Positions 37,629 to 50,627 of a DNA stretch of 64,000 bases are shown one piece after another. The position numbers and the translations under genes are program-made. How positions within the stretch are numbered: the first letter of the stretch is position 1; the number at the start of each line of letters is the position of its first letter. Origin of the DNA: Cryptomeria japonica. Lineage: Eukaryota; Streptophyta; Pinopsida; Cupressales; Cupressaceae. The notes beneath the pieces were generated by a model. That model did no database searches, was not told the origin of the DNA, and was given only the letters and a program-made list of their open reading frames with translations. Location: contig NC_081415.1 of NCBI RefSeq assembly GCF_030272615.1, forward strand, positions 261,392,425 to 261,456,424. Reading direction: 5' to 3'.

Positions 37629-40600
37629 GTAGATTATATTGATGTTGTAGGCACTAAGATGCATGAGGAACCAATTAGTTCTATGGTGGATCTATAGCAT
37701 GGGGTTACTCAGGTTGGGTGGCGTCGGTTCCCCAGAATGCACATGGTGGGGTTTTACACTATCACGGGGACAGAAACCAAGTCAGGCCCTCAAATCATGC
37801 GTGGAGAGGCCAACCTCTAGACCGTTTAGAAAACTCAGGGACTTGGACCAACATATGACAAGTATTTTTGTTGATCCTTCTACACTTTTGGTTGTGAAAA
37901 AATTGGGAGGGTGTTCCCTTAATACTTCTGCAATCTCTGCACCACACTTGTAGGCGATATTAAAACAAAGCAGATAGTCTCACTCCTATAAAGGGGCTCA
38001 ACAAAGAGGGAGAATGCTACAGAGTTGCTAGCTCACAGTGATCCTCAACTTTCTTTGGAGCGTGAGACGACTTTTGACAAACAACAACATATACAAAAAC
38101 TAAAAGATACTCTGATATTAGCAATTTTATAGCAAGTTGTCGATAAGTAATGACTAAAGAACTATTATAGGAAATGACTATAAGCCACAATCAGTGTCTT
38201 AACCATTAGGTGATTGAAATTGTAAAATGTAAGTTGAGAATATAACAAAATCTTAATCTAATAGCTAAAGATCTTAAGATAATACTACCTTACAATGTAT
38301 CTCATCTACCTATCCCAACCCAAAATACTTATCAGAATCCATGCATAAGCCCTATCAGTCTGCAAATACTATCTAAGCAATTTAACCAGCCCCTTAGCTC
38401 AGAGTATAAGACAAAAAAACACATACATCATAACAATGCAATGAACAAGAAAAACCTTTGATCTTACTCATTCAAAACATAACAGAGTTACACACTAGAG
38501 AAAATGAATTTAGACAATGCTTTGATTCATTGAACAAGCTATTTTATGTTACAAATTATCTTACATATAACTCCTTCAAGAAATTACAACAAAATAAGAC
38601 ACAAGACTCATTTAATTTGCTCTGCAATTTCCTATTACATCCTACTCACTTCACCTAGACTTACTATACATGACCAAGGATTTGGATCCAAACTTCTGGA
38701 GCAAATTTCTCAACCCCGTCTCATGGCCTTGATTTCCCTTTTAAAGATCAAGGGAGCAAACAAGATTCAAGCCAAAGGAGACACCTGCCATAAGCTCATA
38801 AGGTCACTTATGTTTCTGTTATAAAAACATTCTTCATAGTTTCCCAAAAGAAATTGTCCATGCTGGCGTTCATGATGAAGTAGAACCAAAATCCCTAACT
38901 GCATTTTGGTAGAAACAAAACTTCATGAGTCATGCCACTATCACTGTAGATGCCTCCAAATGGACCATGAGATGCATCATGTTTGTTCTATAAATAATTT
39001 CCCTTTGGAAATTAGGTCTTGACAAGAAGTAAAGTTGCCCCTAAACTAGAGGAGGACCTCCAACCGTCATGCCAGGATCAAAGAAAGTGGAAAGAGGAGC
39101 TTGCAGATGAACATAAAGTGAAGGGAAGGTGTTGCAGCTTCCATGCCATTATAGAAATGACTAGTTGTTGCATCCATCCCAACCTTGTTTTGCTCCTTTT
39201 CCTCTATAAGGCTCCTCCTATAATCCTCTGCCAACGAGTGATAGAGGAGAGACATAGGATAAGTCATGCAGGAATTGTTCTGATAAAAATTGGGTTTCAA
39301 GCCTCCATCGATTATCCTCTGCACTTTCAAGGCTCCATTGACTATAGTCATACTCACTCCCAAAGGAATTCCATCTGGTATCATAGACCTCAGTGTAACT
39401 CCTATCACGATACTACTCAAAAATTATTTCCACCATTTTAAAATCTTGTGAGAAGATAATGAATTTTTTCATTCTTTCTACCAATTCAAGACACCACCCA
39501 GCTACACTTATAATGAAACTACCTTTCTTGGCGGTGTTCATGCATGGAAAAATCATCATGTCAATGCTATTCTACTCATCCTACTAGCAAATGGACTCAA
39601 GAAGTTATATCCATCAAATCAGAAATACCATCAGACTTAAACATCCAATTCACTGCCCTCTGACCAAGTTCACCTTACATGAATGATTTTGTTCCTGATT
39701 ACTTGATTTCTTGACTGCAAAATTTTTACTTCAAAATCTCCCTTTTTTGGATATTGAGTCTTTATCTTTTGAAAGTTTGTCGGCAACAATTTCTTGATTT
39801 TTTGCCTTATCTGTGAGAATATCTGATAGTACGCGTCTTATGATCTTGTTGACGAGTCCTTGATCACTTCACTTCCAGCTCATAAATCATCCTTATCCTC
39901 TCATCCCTCTGAAAACTTCAACTTCTTCTCACGGTGGCAATGAAAACTTGTTGATATTGCCACCTCTGGAACTGATAGCTTTGTCCACTAAACATGACTC
40001 AACCCAACAAAACACCTCCTAAGTTGGCATTTTGAGAATTGGTCAGCATCCACGTGCCTCAACTTGTCTTTGTTTATTCCATGTCGACAACCTTATTTCC
40101 TTCTTTTATTTTTTTGGAGTGATTAACAATGAAACAATCCAAATCACCCTTTTGAAAAAAAGTCATTTTCCACCGTTGATCTGTCCATCATGGCACATCA
40201 CTTGGTCTATATCGGTCAACATGGATATTGACCCTCCAATGCAGCAAGTGGGCCCATCAAAATCCTGACAAAGTGTTGCCAAATCATCTTTGAATATCAA
40301 CTCTGTCAGTTGCCCCACTGTCGGATCTCTCAGCCTTCTTGGGACATGTGGCATCATCTCATGATGTTGTGGTCCTTAATCTCCCTACATATTTCATTGT
40401 AGGACTGCGAGGGCTATCCGATCTACTCATTCATTATGTGCCCGCTTACAAAGTCTGCCCAATAGTTGTTGCTATCCTTCGAGCATCTTTCCGCTTGGGT
40501 CATAACATCACCGTCCATTTGAAATATGTGCAAATTCATGAGATTTTTAGTTGCTCGGTACTTAAACATGGAGATATAAGCCAAAAAATTAAGGCCAGAC

Positions 40601-41217
40601 TAAGGGAAAATAAATACCCACCGAAAAATTGAAGGGGCCTGACCATAATGGAAAAGATATAATCTTTAGGAAAAATTAAAAGGCCGGTAGAAGATAATGC
40701 CTAGGAAAAGGAACATGGTCCCCTTTGATGATGGAAAAGACCCTCATGCTTAAGTGAAAAGGGCAATGAAGAAACATAATAGGCTTTAGGTTTAAAATAG
40801 AAAGCTCACTCATAAACACATCAACCTAAAAAACCATAAACCTTGAGGGTAAAAATAGAAAGCAACAATAATTCATAATGACTAAAACCTTGTAAAGAAC
40901 ACCAAATTTTTGTGTAGTCATTTTTCAGAACTATCAGGGGGAGGGATAATCAAGGTATATCATTAAATATTTAGTGGGATGGGTTAATGGAAACTGATGT
41001 GCATACTCAGATTCCAACTGCTCATGAAGTAGGCGAGAGGTTGATATAGAAGGATGGGGATGCCTTGGGTGCTTAGGGATCTTCTTCATGCATGGGAAAG
41101 GTGGATTCTGGGAAAAATGGTAAGGCCTCTCAAGCCTTGGGATTGCAGCAAAAATATTTAGAAAAGGGGCCCTAAGAGAAACCCCTCAGTATTGGTTGTA
41201 AGACTAATTAGGAGAAG
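37629..41217. other. Anonymous sequence, no gene seen
   Basis: The first ~100 bases may continue the LINE. Beyond that I recognise no domain or boundary. Overlapping frames at 39019-39441 (plus) and 39420-39067 (minus) are similar in length and neither has a recognisable motif. 38.0-39.0 kb is AT-rich. Confidence 0.45.
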
Positions 41218-43386
41218 TGTAATACTCCACTAGGAAACCCCGAAGGGATTAAGCTAAAACACAAGAATAGAGTGCAAATATATATATTTTTTTAATTAAA
41301 CACAACACAATGATACAATGAGATATCATAAGTTCAGATAACACAATGGAAGACTTAAATAACACCTAAAGAGTTTCCCAATGCGATTACTTAATTCAAC
41401 ACTTAACTCAACTCACACTAATTAATCCAATTAATTTGATTAACTTAATAACAAGATAATGCTTTGAGCAAGGGTAAATCCATTCGGTAAATTAAAATTA
41501 CAGATAACATGATGAGTTCATCCAATAAAATTTAACCATACATTACTTACAATCTTAGATTAAACACATGCCATGCATCTAATTTCATAACGTACTTTAA
41601 TTTCATCATAAACTAATGAATACTTTCCATGCATACCTAATTGCATAATTAATAACATTATACATTCCATTATTCAAACCTACATTCTTTCATGATCCAA
41701 ATTAATGCATTTAATAAGATGACTACATACATGCATTTAGGATTACCTTCATCAAATTCACATTATAAATTCTACATAATGCCATCCATACATGCTAAAT
41801 TAAAAAGGACACATAAGAACATAAACATCACATAACACTGAAATGATATCGGAGTTCACCCCTAGAGGGCTACATCTCTGGGTCTGCTCAACTACAAGAC
41901 CCCTCTGATAATTAAATAATAGTGAAGAATACATAAGGTCATATCATTTACAATCCTGCCATCAAGGCGAACATAACCAATAATACATACAACCACATCG
42001 GTCAAATAAATACATGAATGATCCCTAAATAGGAAAAGATCTAACTGAACATAATAATAAGCAATTACAAAAGATCAACTGGAGCATCCACAAAATTAAG
42101 TCTTCGCAACCCATGGTCTAACATGAATATCAGGTTCTCGCACTGGCATAGACAACAAGACAACTCCACCACAGTGCTCTTATCAAAGACAACACAACAA
42201 CACACTAGTGAACATAAGGGACAAGTGTCATCACATAACCTGGTATGGTTACCATGGCAGGTCTTCATAAGTTTCGGCCCCATCCACTGGGTTACCCTGG
42301 AAACCTAATCCGAACCTTCGACCCATCCAAGCCTCATGTGGACCACACATCCTTTTGTGAAGACAAGGTTGATGGTTTGCCATTTCAAGCCTTCTCACTA
42401 CATGTCGAGTTTGTACTAGTACTCATCCCATGCGTGAGGCACAATTAACTTACTTGGTGATTCATTAACTAACTCTCTAATATGTTATTAGGTTAACACT
42501 TATTTAGACACACTTTCGATAGGTTACCCAACAACCACTTTGGGCATGGCCCCCAATCGAAAGCCACTTTCCCAAATGACACTAGATTACACTCAAACAA
42601 AATCCTAAACCAAGGAATACACAAGGTCAAGCAAACAGAGTTCAACACGGTAGAAATACCCACTTGGTCAAACAAAACTTCATATGAGGTGCATTGACTG
42701 ACTGTACTCTAACTAGAGACCTGACCAGCTATGGTCAACCATGAATCAACATTCGACACCTACATAAAGGACATGACCAAATACAACACCATCACAAGAA
42801 AGCAAACAACGCTCGAGATCAAGGACATAAGTAGGTGCCCAAATCAATCATATGACAGTATTCAACAAAACAAAAACAAGGACTTGCAATTTCTTAAGAA
42901 AATGTGAATACAGAAAATTAAACATGCATGGGCATAGATTGGAAAAGACAATCTTCTCTCCTATTGTTTACATACAACAATTGATCCAATTTTCTAAAGG
43001 ATCTAAGTTTGATTGTAGTTTGTCTACCTCGTCTAGGTACAAGTCATTCATGGTTTTCTAAATCACTAAGTTCATTTGCATCATAACATTAATATAAATA
43101 CTTCCTCATGAGTTTTCAACTAAAATCACATTAATATAAATATTCTATACGCAGAATACCCAATGATATAAAATCAAATATTCAAATTAATCAACTAACA
43201 TATGATATTTATTGTTCAAAATAAAACATCATTCTTATTCTTTTTCAAAATAAATAAACCACTCTCATATCTGCAAAACAAGCATATACTTTCCAAAAAT
43301 GGAAATATACAATACGAAGGAAAATAAAAATCGATAGTCATTTCCTAACTAAACCGATACTTCCTTGCATACATAGAGAAAACTAC

Positions 43387-43419
<33 letters not shown>

Positions 43420-45367
43420 TAATCTGTGATTAATAAAATATATACAATTAATAATTAATAATAAAATTTATAAATTAAGTATTAATTAATATATATATTA
43501 ATCTTTGATTAATAAAATATATATTAAATAATAATTAATAATAATAAAAACTATATTAAAAACTTTTTCTTTAATAAAATAATATTAAATTTTTTTTTAA
43601 ATAAACCAAATTATAAAATTCGATGCATTTTTATGCGGGTCGAAGCACACCGCGAAATAGAAGTATGGGGAAGGGAGCTACTACAATTGGTAGCAATGGT
43701 AGCGGATACAGTAGCAGCGCTACCAAGGGTAGCGGATTGCTACCATGGTAGCAATCCGCTACCCTTGGTAGCGCTGCTACCATACGGTAGCAGTCAACTA
43801 CCTTCCCATGTGGTGGGTTCTTCCTACCACGTGTGGGGGGAGGAGGGGGATAAAAGATATATATTTTTATTTTATTTCTTTACTTTTAAAAATAATAAGT
43901 TCCCAGTCCAAAATACAGTCTCAACAGAGACTTAAAACAATTTTCCAGAAAACCACGGGTTTTCTAATATTTACGTTTACAGAATAACCAGACCCAGAAA
44001 AGGGAAATTTTGTTTTCAATCAAACACCATATTGACAAAATAAAATAAATTTACACCCATTTATCCAATCCATTCCACCAATCTTGTCCAAAACAAACTA
44101 ATTTCCCCAAATTAAAACTTAAATTTGATAACATTCATGGAGTTTTAATAACAAGTTTATTGAGAACAACCAAAATTTTAAACTGGAGGTTTGATAAGAG
44201 AGCAAGGAGGGTTTGAGTTTGTGATTTCATTACAACTCTTCCACTTCCCACACAAAATAAGAGATTATCTACAAACACAACCATATTTCTTTCCAAAAAC
44301 CATACAATCTCAATAAAACAAGAAATCAAAGAGATGAACCAGAAACCTACCTCATTTAGCATTCCTGGCAAGATTTGATAAAGAGCCCAACCTGTAGCTC
44401 AAGAAATCCTTCTTCCCCAAAATGCCCAAATCTTCTCCAAAAATATTTTTCAAAAATGCTCTCCAAAAATCATCCTCCCAAAAATATTTTCAAACCTAGG
44501 TTAAATGGGAAAAGTTTTGACCAAAAATCCCATTTTTGAATTTAAAATATTTTCATTTAAAATAAAATCCCTAAATTCATTCTTTTCAACAAATCATATA
44601 TATTAAACTTGCTTTTCTAATTAAAATTGATTTTCCCAAATAATTGAAATTAACCTTTCTATCCCAAAATGCCAAAGAGATTAAATTAATTCTATTTCAA
44701 ATAAATTTAATCTTTCCTTTCAAAAGAACATAAACTGAATAAATTCGTCATTAAGATTAACCATTTAATCGAACTTGCTACCAACTTGAATTGAGCAATT
44801 CTAATTAACAATTAATCGCATAAAAGGGAACCTATTTAATTTAGTCCCTTAATTACAATGCCTAAACACATATTTAATCAAATTAAATACTAAGGATTAA
44901 ATACTCAATTTAACCACAACAAAACATGCAACCCAAGAAAGCTAGATAGACTGATGACCTATATACCCCACCAAAGGGGATACTGATGGATGACTAACAA
45001 TGCTCACTTGAGCATAACTATGGTCAAACAAGGGTCTCACGACCACCTAATCCAATTTCTAAGGGTCAATGAGGACACTCAAACCTGCGAATCCAGGTGG
45101 AGACGAACCTCGTACCTATGCGGTATTGTACCTGCAATCTCCTGCAACCATGAGTCACACATGTATACATATATATATTTAATGAAAGTGTTAGCCCGAG
45201 ATTAATAACACGAATCAGGAGAACTATTAAGCTTACATACAAATTGATGTGAAAACCACATTAACCAGTACGCACAATAATCAAAACATCTGACTATAAC
45301 ATGATAACATGATAAACTAACCAAGATCAAATTGAGATTAGAATCTGATTAGGGCAGGGGTACTACA
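41218..45367 (-). mobile_element. Long LTR (about 4.15 kb) of a second chromovirus-type element
   Basis: Bounded by TG at 41218 (TGTAATACTCC) and CA at 45367 (GTACTACA). The minus-strand start TGTAGTACCCC mirrors the end GGAGTATTACA. Directly after 45367 the minus strand shows a polypurine tract and a tail (AGACCTAG, then CAGGAGTAAGTC in reverse order) resembling the end of the first chromovirus. It is therefore the 3' LTR of a minus-strand element whose other end lies outside the window or is lost. The pattern of long AT-rich LTR, central GC-rich palindrome and TA tract (43390-43417) parallels the first chromovirus. No ORF inside is credible. Confidence 0.65.
43711..43780. repeat. Perfect 70 bp palindrome
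   Basis: Centred between 43745 and 43746 (ctaccat|ggtagc region). The left arm starts gtagcagcgctaccaagggt and every base pairs with the right arm, which ends accttggtagcgctgctac-like. It is built from the word ggtagc on both strands. Related imperfect words flank it (43670-43800). As RNA or extruded DNA it would form a 35-base-pair hairpin with no loop. Confidence 0.95.
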
Positions 45368-45380
45368 TTCTCCCCCCCTA
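45368..45380 (-). other. Polypurine tract next to the second long LTR
   Basis: Minus-strand TAGGGGGGGAGAA lies immediately before the LTR start TGTAGTACC. This supports the LTR boundary and orientation. Confidence 0.7.
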
Positions 45381-46515
45381 GGTCTTGACTTACTCCTGGA
45401 AGTCATAAGGCTAGACGGAAAGCATGTAGCACGCATTAGCCCTGAAACTCATTTAACATACATCAAATTGCACATAGGAATCTTTTCACAAATAAATGAA
45501 ACATTATTGATAAAATCTCTACGAATTCCATTATACATTGCTAAGATACATCTAAATCCATACATTTCTTAAAACATTCTAGGAATTATCCACAATCATA
45601 GCAGAGAAACAAGAATTTTCTTCCTTTCATTACACCAAATTAAAGCATTAAAAAGAGGTAAACAACAATTTGCATACTCATCGACCAAACATGACAAGAA
45701 AAATGCCATCATGATCAATTTCTTTTACCAATCCATCCTCATCATAAAAATTTATCACATAGAACTAGCTTCAAATATCAATTTCTACGAACAAGTTAAC
45801 TTTCATGAAATAAGAGCAACATAAATAACTCAATTGTTTACACTTGTCAAGCATATAAAAACCTTTCCAATGACTATGTCCCATAACATAGTGACAAGTT
45901 AACACAATTTACTCCATGATTACACATAATAATCATCCACATAGCTGGAATGCACAACTCAAAAGGCCACATGTGAGCATGTCTAATGCTCGGTCAAAGA
46001 TAACATGCACGATCAACATCTCTATGCCTAATCTCATAATAATAATATGATCATAAATATCCAATATCTCACTCAAAGTCTTGATGGTGTTAGGGCACAC
46101 CATAGCGGTGTTACCTTCCATACAAGACCCTCATGAACATCCCTTGTTGAGTAAGGTAGTTAGCCTCCAAGAGATAGTCACCACACATAGGTAAGTAGTG
46201 GATCCTAGCTATATCACAGCCTCACATACCCCCATCCTCAAGGTTCCCTACGTCTACTTCCTCGTACACACTCAACCAAGACCGTCTCATACGTCTTTGG
46301 AGAGGAATTTCACATTTCAATACAAGACCAACATACAAAAATAATAAAGATGAATCAGTTTAGCCACCAAAGTATAGATGAATAAAGATAATAAACTGTC
46401 AATTTCAATAGTAAGGCAAGAAAATAATCCAAAATTTGCAACATCAGATCAAGTAAGCAAAAGATCACAAGATCGTGGCTAAACCTTCAAAGTCAAAATA
46501 GAATAAATTGTTGGT
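45381..46515 (-). other. Internal sequence of the second long-LTR element, non-coding as read
   Basis: The first ~40 bases resemble the 3' tail of a chromovirus. The rest shows no pol domain in any frame. It ends at the CCACA target site of the next element and presumably resumes at 62720. Confidence 0.45.
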
Positions 46516-46520
46516 CCACA

Positions 46521-47395
46521 TGTTAGACCAAATATGGAAAGCTAATGTACTGAGAGGGGAGGGGTGAATCAGTACTTCAAAACCTTTCTTTAACAATAAC
46601 CTTACTGTTATGCATAAACAGAATAGTGCAGTAACATAAAATAAAGTTAAAACAAATTGATAACAATCATACATGATTCACTCCATAACATATGTATTTT
46701 GGTTACGCAGAAACTCTTGGTTAGAGAGAAAAACTGCGGTGAGGATGGCACCCACAACTTCACTATTGCAATAATAAAGAATGCTCGGTTAGAGCTACAT
46801 TTAGCTATTTCTGATAGCTTACCCTGTTAGGAGTAACAAGATCTATTAGATCTACCTTGCTAAAGGATTTTACAACATTTATTCTGAATGTTGCACCTGG
46901 TTAGAGGCTTTACAATTTATAGACTTGGTTAGAGTCTTTTACCTTGTTAAAGGTTTTTCTTTCAACTTCAAAATATTACAATAAAATCATTACAAACATC
47001 TACAACTTTACATCTGAAATGTTATAGCAGATTCTATGTGCTCAGGATAAGATTACCTTGCTTATAGCATACCTCGATAACCCATATAGTAACTTGGTAA
47101 ACCCTTCTATTTACTCTGTTCTTTGACTATTCTCTGAAAACCTTCTCGGTGACCTCTGTATCTCTGTAATAGTCATAATACTCTGTGATTTCTCATGAAT
47201 CACATAAGTCTTGCTTCATAGACATATGCACACACATTTCTCTCATTCACATATATCTCTAACCCTAAATTCATGTTGTATAAATAGATTTCTTATGTTG
47301 GTCATTTGATTCATTGATTCGGTAGTGCTAACCGACTAGAATGTATAGTATGACTTTGAATATAAAAACTAATGGCAACTTGATAAGTAGTAACA
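46521..47395 (-). repeat. 3' LTR of the pol-less element (875 bp)
   Basis: Matches 61566-62714 at both ends (tgttag...gtactgagaggggaggggtga, and gtagtatgactttgaatata...taaca). It differs in the middle, where about 270 bases present in the other LTR (62220-62640) are replaced by a shorter unrelated stretch (47185-47320). Confidence 0.9.
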
Positions 47396-47720
47396 ATCTC
47401 CCCTTTTGACATTAGTTGAGATGTTTGACAAAAACTACTTTCAAAGTCATAACTCAAAAATCTATATACTTTGCAAAATGACTATACTTGACAATATATA
47501 CAATAGTCAATGAAATAGTATATGCAGATATACTCCCCTTATCATTATTTTGTATATTACTCAGATTTTGCATGATGCTCGGTTTTGTTCTATGCTTGTG
47601 TGCTCTACATGCTCTGCTTGGTATACTCCCCTGTATACAATACTTCAAAACTGTATTACCAAAACTGTATCACTCTCCAAATATAGTAAGTTACTCCCCT
47701 TATGTAGTATTACTCCCCTT
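47396..47720 (-). other. Multiplied polypurine tracts
   Basis: Minus-strand purine tracts AAAAGGGGAGAT (47407-47396, adjoining the LTR), AAGGGGAGTA (47540-47531), AGGGGAGTAT (47632-47623), AGGGGAGTAA (47700-47691) and AAGGGGAGTA (47720-47711). Repeated polypurine tracts before the 3' LTR are a described Sirevirus trait. Confidence 0.8.
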
Positions 47721-47741
47721 TTTTTGGCAAACACCAAAAAC

Positions 47742-48713
47742 TTAATTTCCATCTGGGGGCGGTAACTGATCAAAAATAGATTTATACTTGTTCCGAGCAT
47801 CAGTGAGTGCGACTAAGAGTGCATCCTTTACACTTTCCATTAAAGAATTTTGTGCTTGAATATCAACCAATAGTGATATTAAGCCATCAAGAGTGCTTCC
47901 CTCTTGTGTAGTAGATAGGCGTGTAGCATGGTTAATCTTCTCTTGAATTGATGAGAGATGAGGAAGGAATAATGTCTGGAGGGTCATTATATCCATCCTG
48001 ATCTTATGCTCTTCATTTCTGAGTTCTAATTGTTGAGCCATGAGTTGTTGAAGCTTGGTATAAAAATTATGAACTGAATTAAGCTTGGTGGTCAACTTAG
48101 TTGAGAGATCAGTGATCTCTTTCTCAATTGCATCAGTTTTATTCTTGATATCTTTAATGAATAAGGAAAATGTACAAAGTTTCTGAAATAAATAAAGAAT
48201 ATGCTTGAGTTGAGGGGACAACTCCGCAATGAGTTTGACAAGCTTTACTTTTCCTATAGCGAGAGCTTTTTGTACCTCTTCTATCATCTTTGCAGTAAGC
48301 TCTTTATCTTTTAGCTTGCTCAAGTACTTAGATGCATCAACTCCATATGTTTCTATTTGAGTAAGGAGTTCATCCAGTTGAATGTGGATGGCTGCATCTG
48401 TTGACACTGTTGTTGAAGGTAGCATATCTATTAGTAGTGTCTTTACCTTTTGTAGTACTTTATTCTTCTTTTGAATGGCCAATTGTTTTTCTTGTTCGGC
48501 CTTTGCTTTGTATTGTTCACCAAAATCAATAAGTGCTTGCCCTTTTAATTTTGAGATATCCACATCGGGCAACACTATCGGTTTGGTTAAATCAACTTTG
48601 AAACTATGCTTTCTCACCTTCTTCTCTTTACCTTTGGTCGGTTGTACTAAGACAAGTGCTTGTGAGGCTTGCTGACCCTTAGTAGGTTGCTCGGTAGATG
48701 CAACACTTTGGTC
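47742..48713 (-). CDS. Unknown large ORF, C-terminal part (coiled coil)
   Basis: The longest open piece runs 48617-47742 (291 residues, TAA at the end), and the frame is open back to the nested element's target site at 48713. It is highly charged with predicted coiled-coil stretches (YKAKAEQEKQLAIQKKNKVL, KLTTKLNSVHNFYTKLQQLM) and no Cys-rich motif or membrane segment. When the 8480 bp of nested element plus duplicated target are removed it is in the same frame as 57458-58978, so it is the C-terminus of that protein. Function unknown. Its position before the 3' LTR is that of envelope-like ORFs in Sireviruses, but I see no envelope features. Confidence 0.7.
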   Translation of the reverse strand, partial: DQSVASTEQPTKGQQASQALVLVQPTKGKEKKVRKHSFKVDLTKPIVLPDVDISKLKGQALIDFGEQYKAKAEQEKQLAIQKKNKVLQKVKTLLIDMLPSTTVSTDAAIHIQLDELLTQIETYGVDASKYLSKLKDKELTAKMIEEVQKALAIGKVKLVKLIAELSPQLKHILYLFQKLCTFSLFIKDIKNKTDAIEKEITDLSTKLTTKLNSVHNFYTKLQQLMAQQLELRNEEHKIRMDIMTLQTLFLPHLSSIQEKINHATRLSTTQEGSTLDGLISLLVDIQAQNSLMESVKDALLVALTDARNKYKSIFDQLPPPDGN

Positions 48714-49234
48714 GGTTTTGTAGTGTCATAAATTGTACGCACTTGCTAGGGTGGTACAATTTCACACCTAGTTTAGCACCCGCCTTGGCACATCTTACAC
48801 TTTGCATCGCATTTCCCCTTTAGCACTTAATTAATTAAATTAATTAGGTCTAAGGTTCTATTTCATCATCTCCTATATCATAAAATTGGGCCCTTTCATT
48901 AAAGTGTGCCCTTTTCATTTTATTCCTCCAATACATCATTTAATCAAAAACCCTAATTAAGTCCTATTATGAACTTGGGGGCTTGATTTCGGGGGTCAAA
49001 ACATCTTGAAGTCACCTGTAACTTTGGGATTCTCTCTAAAATCATCATATCCGACGGCCCTGAAAATTTGGTGAAAAGTTGTCGGGACCATGGCGCCCGG
49101 AGTGCACATGGTCCCGGACATTTTTCCCAAAATTTTAGGAGCGCAATCCAATCATAAAAAAGCTTAACCCCAAGAAATTGGCGGGAGATTCAATCTCTAG
49201 GTCACCCAAAAGTTGAAATTAAGACCTAGGGTTT

Positions 49235-49244
49235 TATATATAAG
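49235..49244 (+). promoter_or_regulatory. TATA box of the LTR promoter
   Basis: tatatataag in the 5' LTR, with catatataag at the same place in the 3' LTR (56079-56088). It is followed by ctctctttcttcatttgaag, a plausible transcription start region. No other TATA-like word stands out in the LTR's upstream half. Confidence 0.6.
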
Positions 49245-49858
49245 AGCTCTCTTTCTTCATTTGAAGGGAGGGAATTTTGGTTTTCAGGGACCTTCTATGC
49301 AGGGAAAGAGCAGATCTTTGAAGACTTCAACAACATTCAACATCCATCTATCAAGCATTCATCAATTTCATTCATCCATTTAGGGCTTTGAAGGCATTGA
49401 AGAGCAATAGGGGATCACCGACTGAAGATTGGCTTGTACCCCTCCCTTGGGGTTGGGTATGATTTCATGTTGTTTTCATGTCTTTGCATAAGCCTCATCA
49501 TATCATTTGTATTCATGTTTTAGATCACTTTGCATCTTGATTTGGAGCATTTATATTATCATTTACAAGCAATTAGGGTTTACTTTCTAGGTTGCTCTAG
49601 TTTGCTTACTTGCATTTTTAGGATCTTGCACACACACAAGATTTGCACACACAATATTATTACAATACAAATTGGCTATTCGTGGAGGTGGAAATCACCA
49701 AAGCGGGGGTTTGACTAAAGCAAAACCCTATATAGCCGCCCACCATACCTTTTCAGATATAAGTGCAGATTTCAGGATTCAAATGATGCCGCAAGTTGCA
49801 GATCCAACGAAAGCAGACCGAGACATAACTCCACACCAAGTTTCAGAGCAAAAGACTA

Positions 49859-49985
49859 GGACAGGGGCGTGGGCCACCTTGGTCCTGCCAGGACAGGGGC
49901 GTGGGCCACCCTGGTCCTGCCAGGACAGGGGCGCTGGGCACCCTGGTCCCTGGGACAGGGGCGCTGGGCGCCTTGGTCCTTCTGT
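49859..49985 (+). repeat. 32 bp minisatellite in the LTR, four copies
   Basis: Units starting aggacaggggcg at about 49859, 49891, 49923 and 49954, each ending ctggtcctgcc or a variant. The 3' LTR has only two copies (about 56702-56765). The difference of two units (~62 bp) accounts for the 61 bp LTR length difference. Confidence 0.9.
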
Positions 49986-50416
49986 CAGACAGCAAGTTTC
50001 AGACAACTTTTTCAGGTTGCAAAACAGTAGTTTCAGGAGTAGTTTCAGGGACAAAATTAGGACAATGGCGCCCGTGCCCCCGTCTTGAACATTTTCACTC
50101 AGATTTTGACTCCGGGTATGCATCTACACTCTTGTTTTGTCCTGGTGTTTACAGCTTTCCATTGTTTTGTTTCAATTCTGCAATCTTGTTATTAGTTCAT
50201 ACTTGCACTTTGGGGTTAGGGATTGAACTTGCATCATTTTATCTTTCAATTACAACAAAGGAATAGAAATCCTAATAGGTAGCCTGTGGCTCTCTCTTCT
50301 ACAAAAAGAAGTAGCCAATTGTGTGATACCTCTAGGCTCTTTCGTATTCCATAATGTGTGTCAAAAGGTAGGATTAGGGCATATTAGCCTAGTCTCGCTT
50401 TTTCCCCCACACATTT

Positions 50417-50433
50417 TGGTGAACCCGACATGA
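50417..50433 (+). other. Candidate primer-binding site of the nested element
   Basis: TGGTGAACCCGACATGA begins three bases after the 5' LTR and starts with the obligatory TGG. I cannot name the matching tRNA with confidence. A purine-rich A/G leader (50516-50569) follows before the ORF. Confidence 0.6.
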
Positions 50434-50627
50434 AATCTATTATTTCTTTCTCTTGCATTGCATTTGTTAGATCTAGATCTATATTTAGTGTGTTTCATTT
50501 AAGTTGCATTTTCATTAAAAAAAAAAAAAGAAAAAAAAAAGAGAGAAAAAAAAAAGGGAAAAGAAAGAGTGTGTTTCTTTGTTTCTTTGCATTGTGTGTT
50601 TAAGTTTTATGCAATCTTTATTTCAAA

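Larger units (their letters stand above)
48719..50413 (+). repeat. 5' LTR of the nested element (1695 bp)
   Basis: Starts TGTAGTGTCATAAATTG (the partner starts TGTAGCATCATAAATTG) and ends tttcccccacaca. Contains a TATA-like box at 49235 and a 32 bp minisatellite at 49859-49985. Frames such as 49672-50088 are LTR shadows, repeated in the other LTR. Confidence 0.95.

Noticed and set aside
39019-39441. Overlapping plus and minus frames of 117-140 residues
   Set aside because: Neither has a recognisable motif, and long opposing frames in the same interval are expected by chance here.
49530-50266. Frames in the LTR repeated at 56373-56889
   Set aside because: They are LTR-internal, frame-disrupted between copies and overlap the minisatellite.
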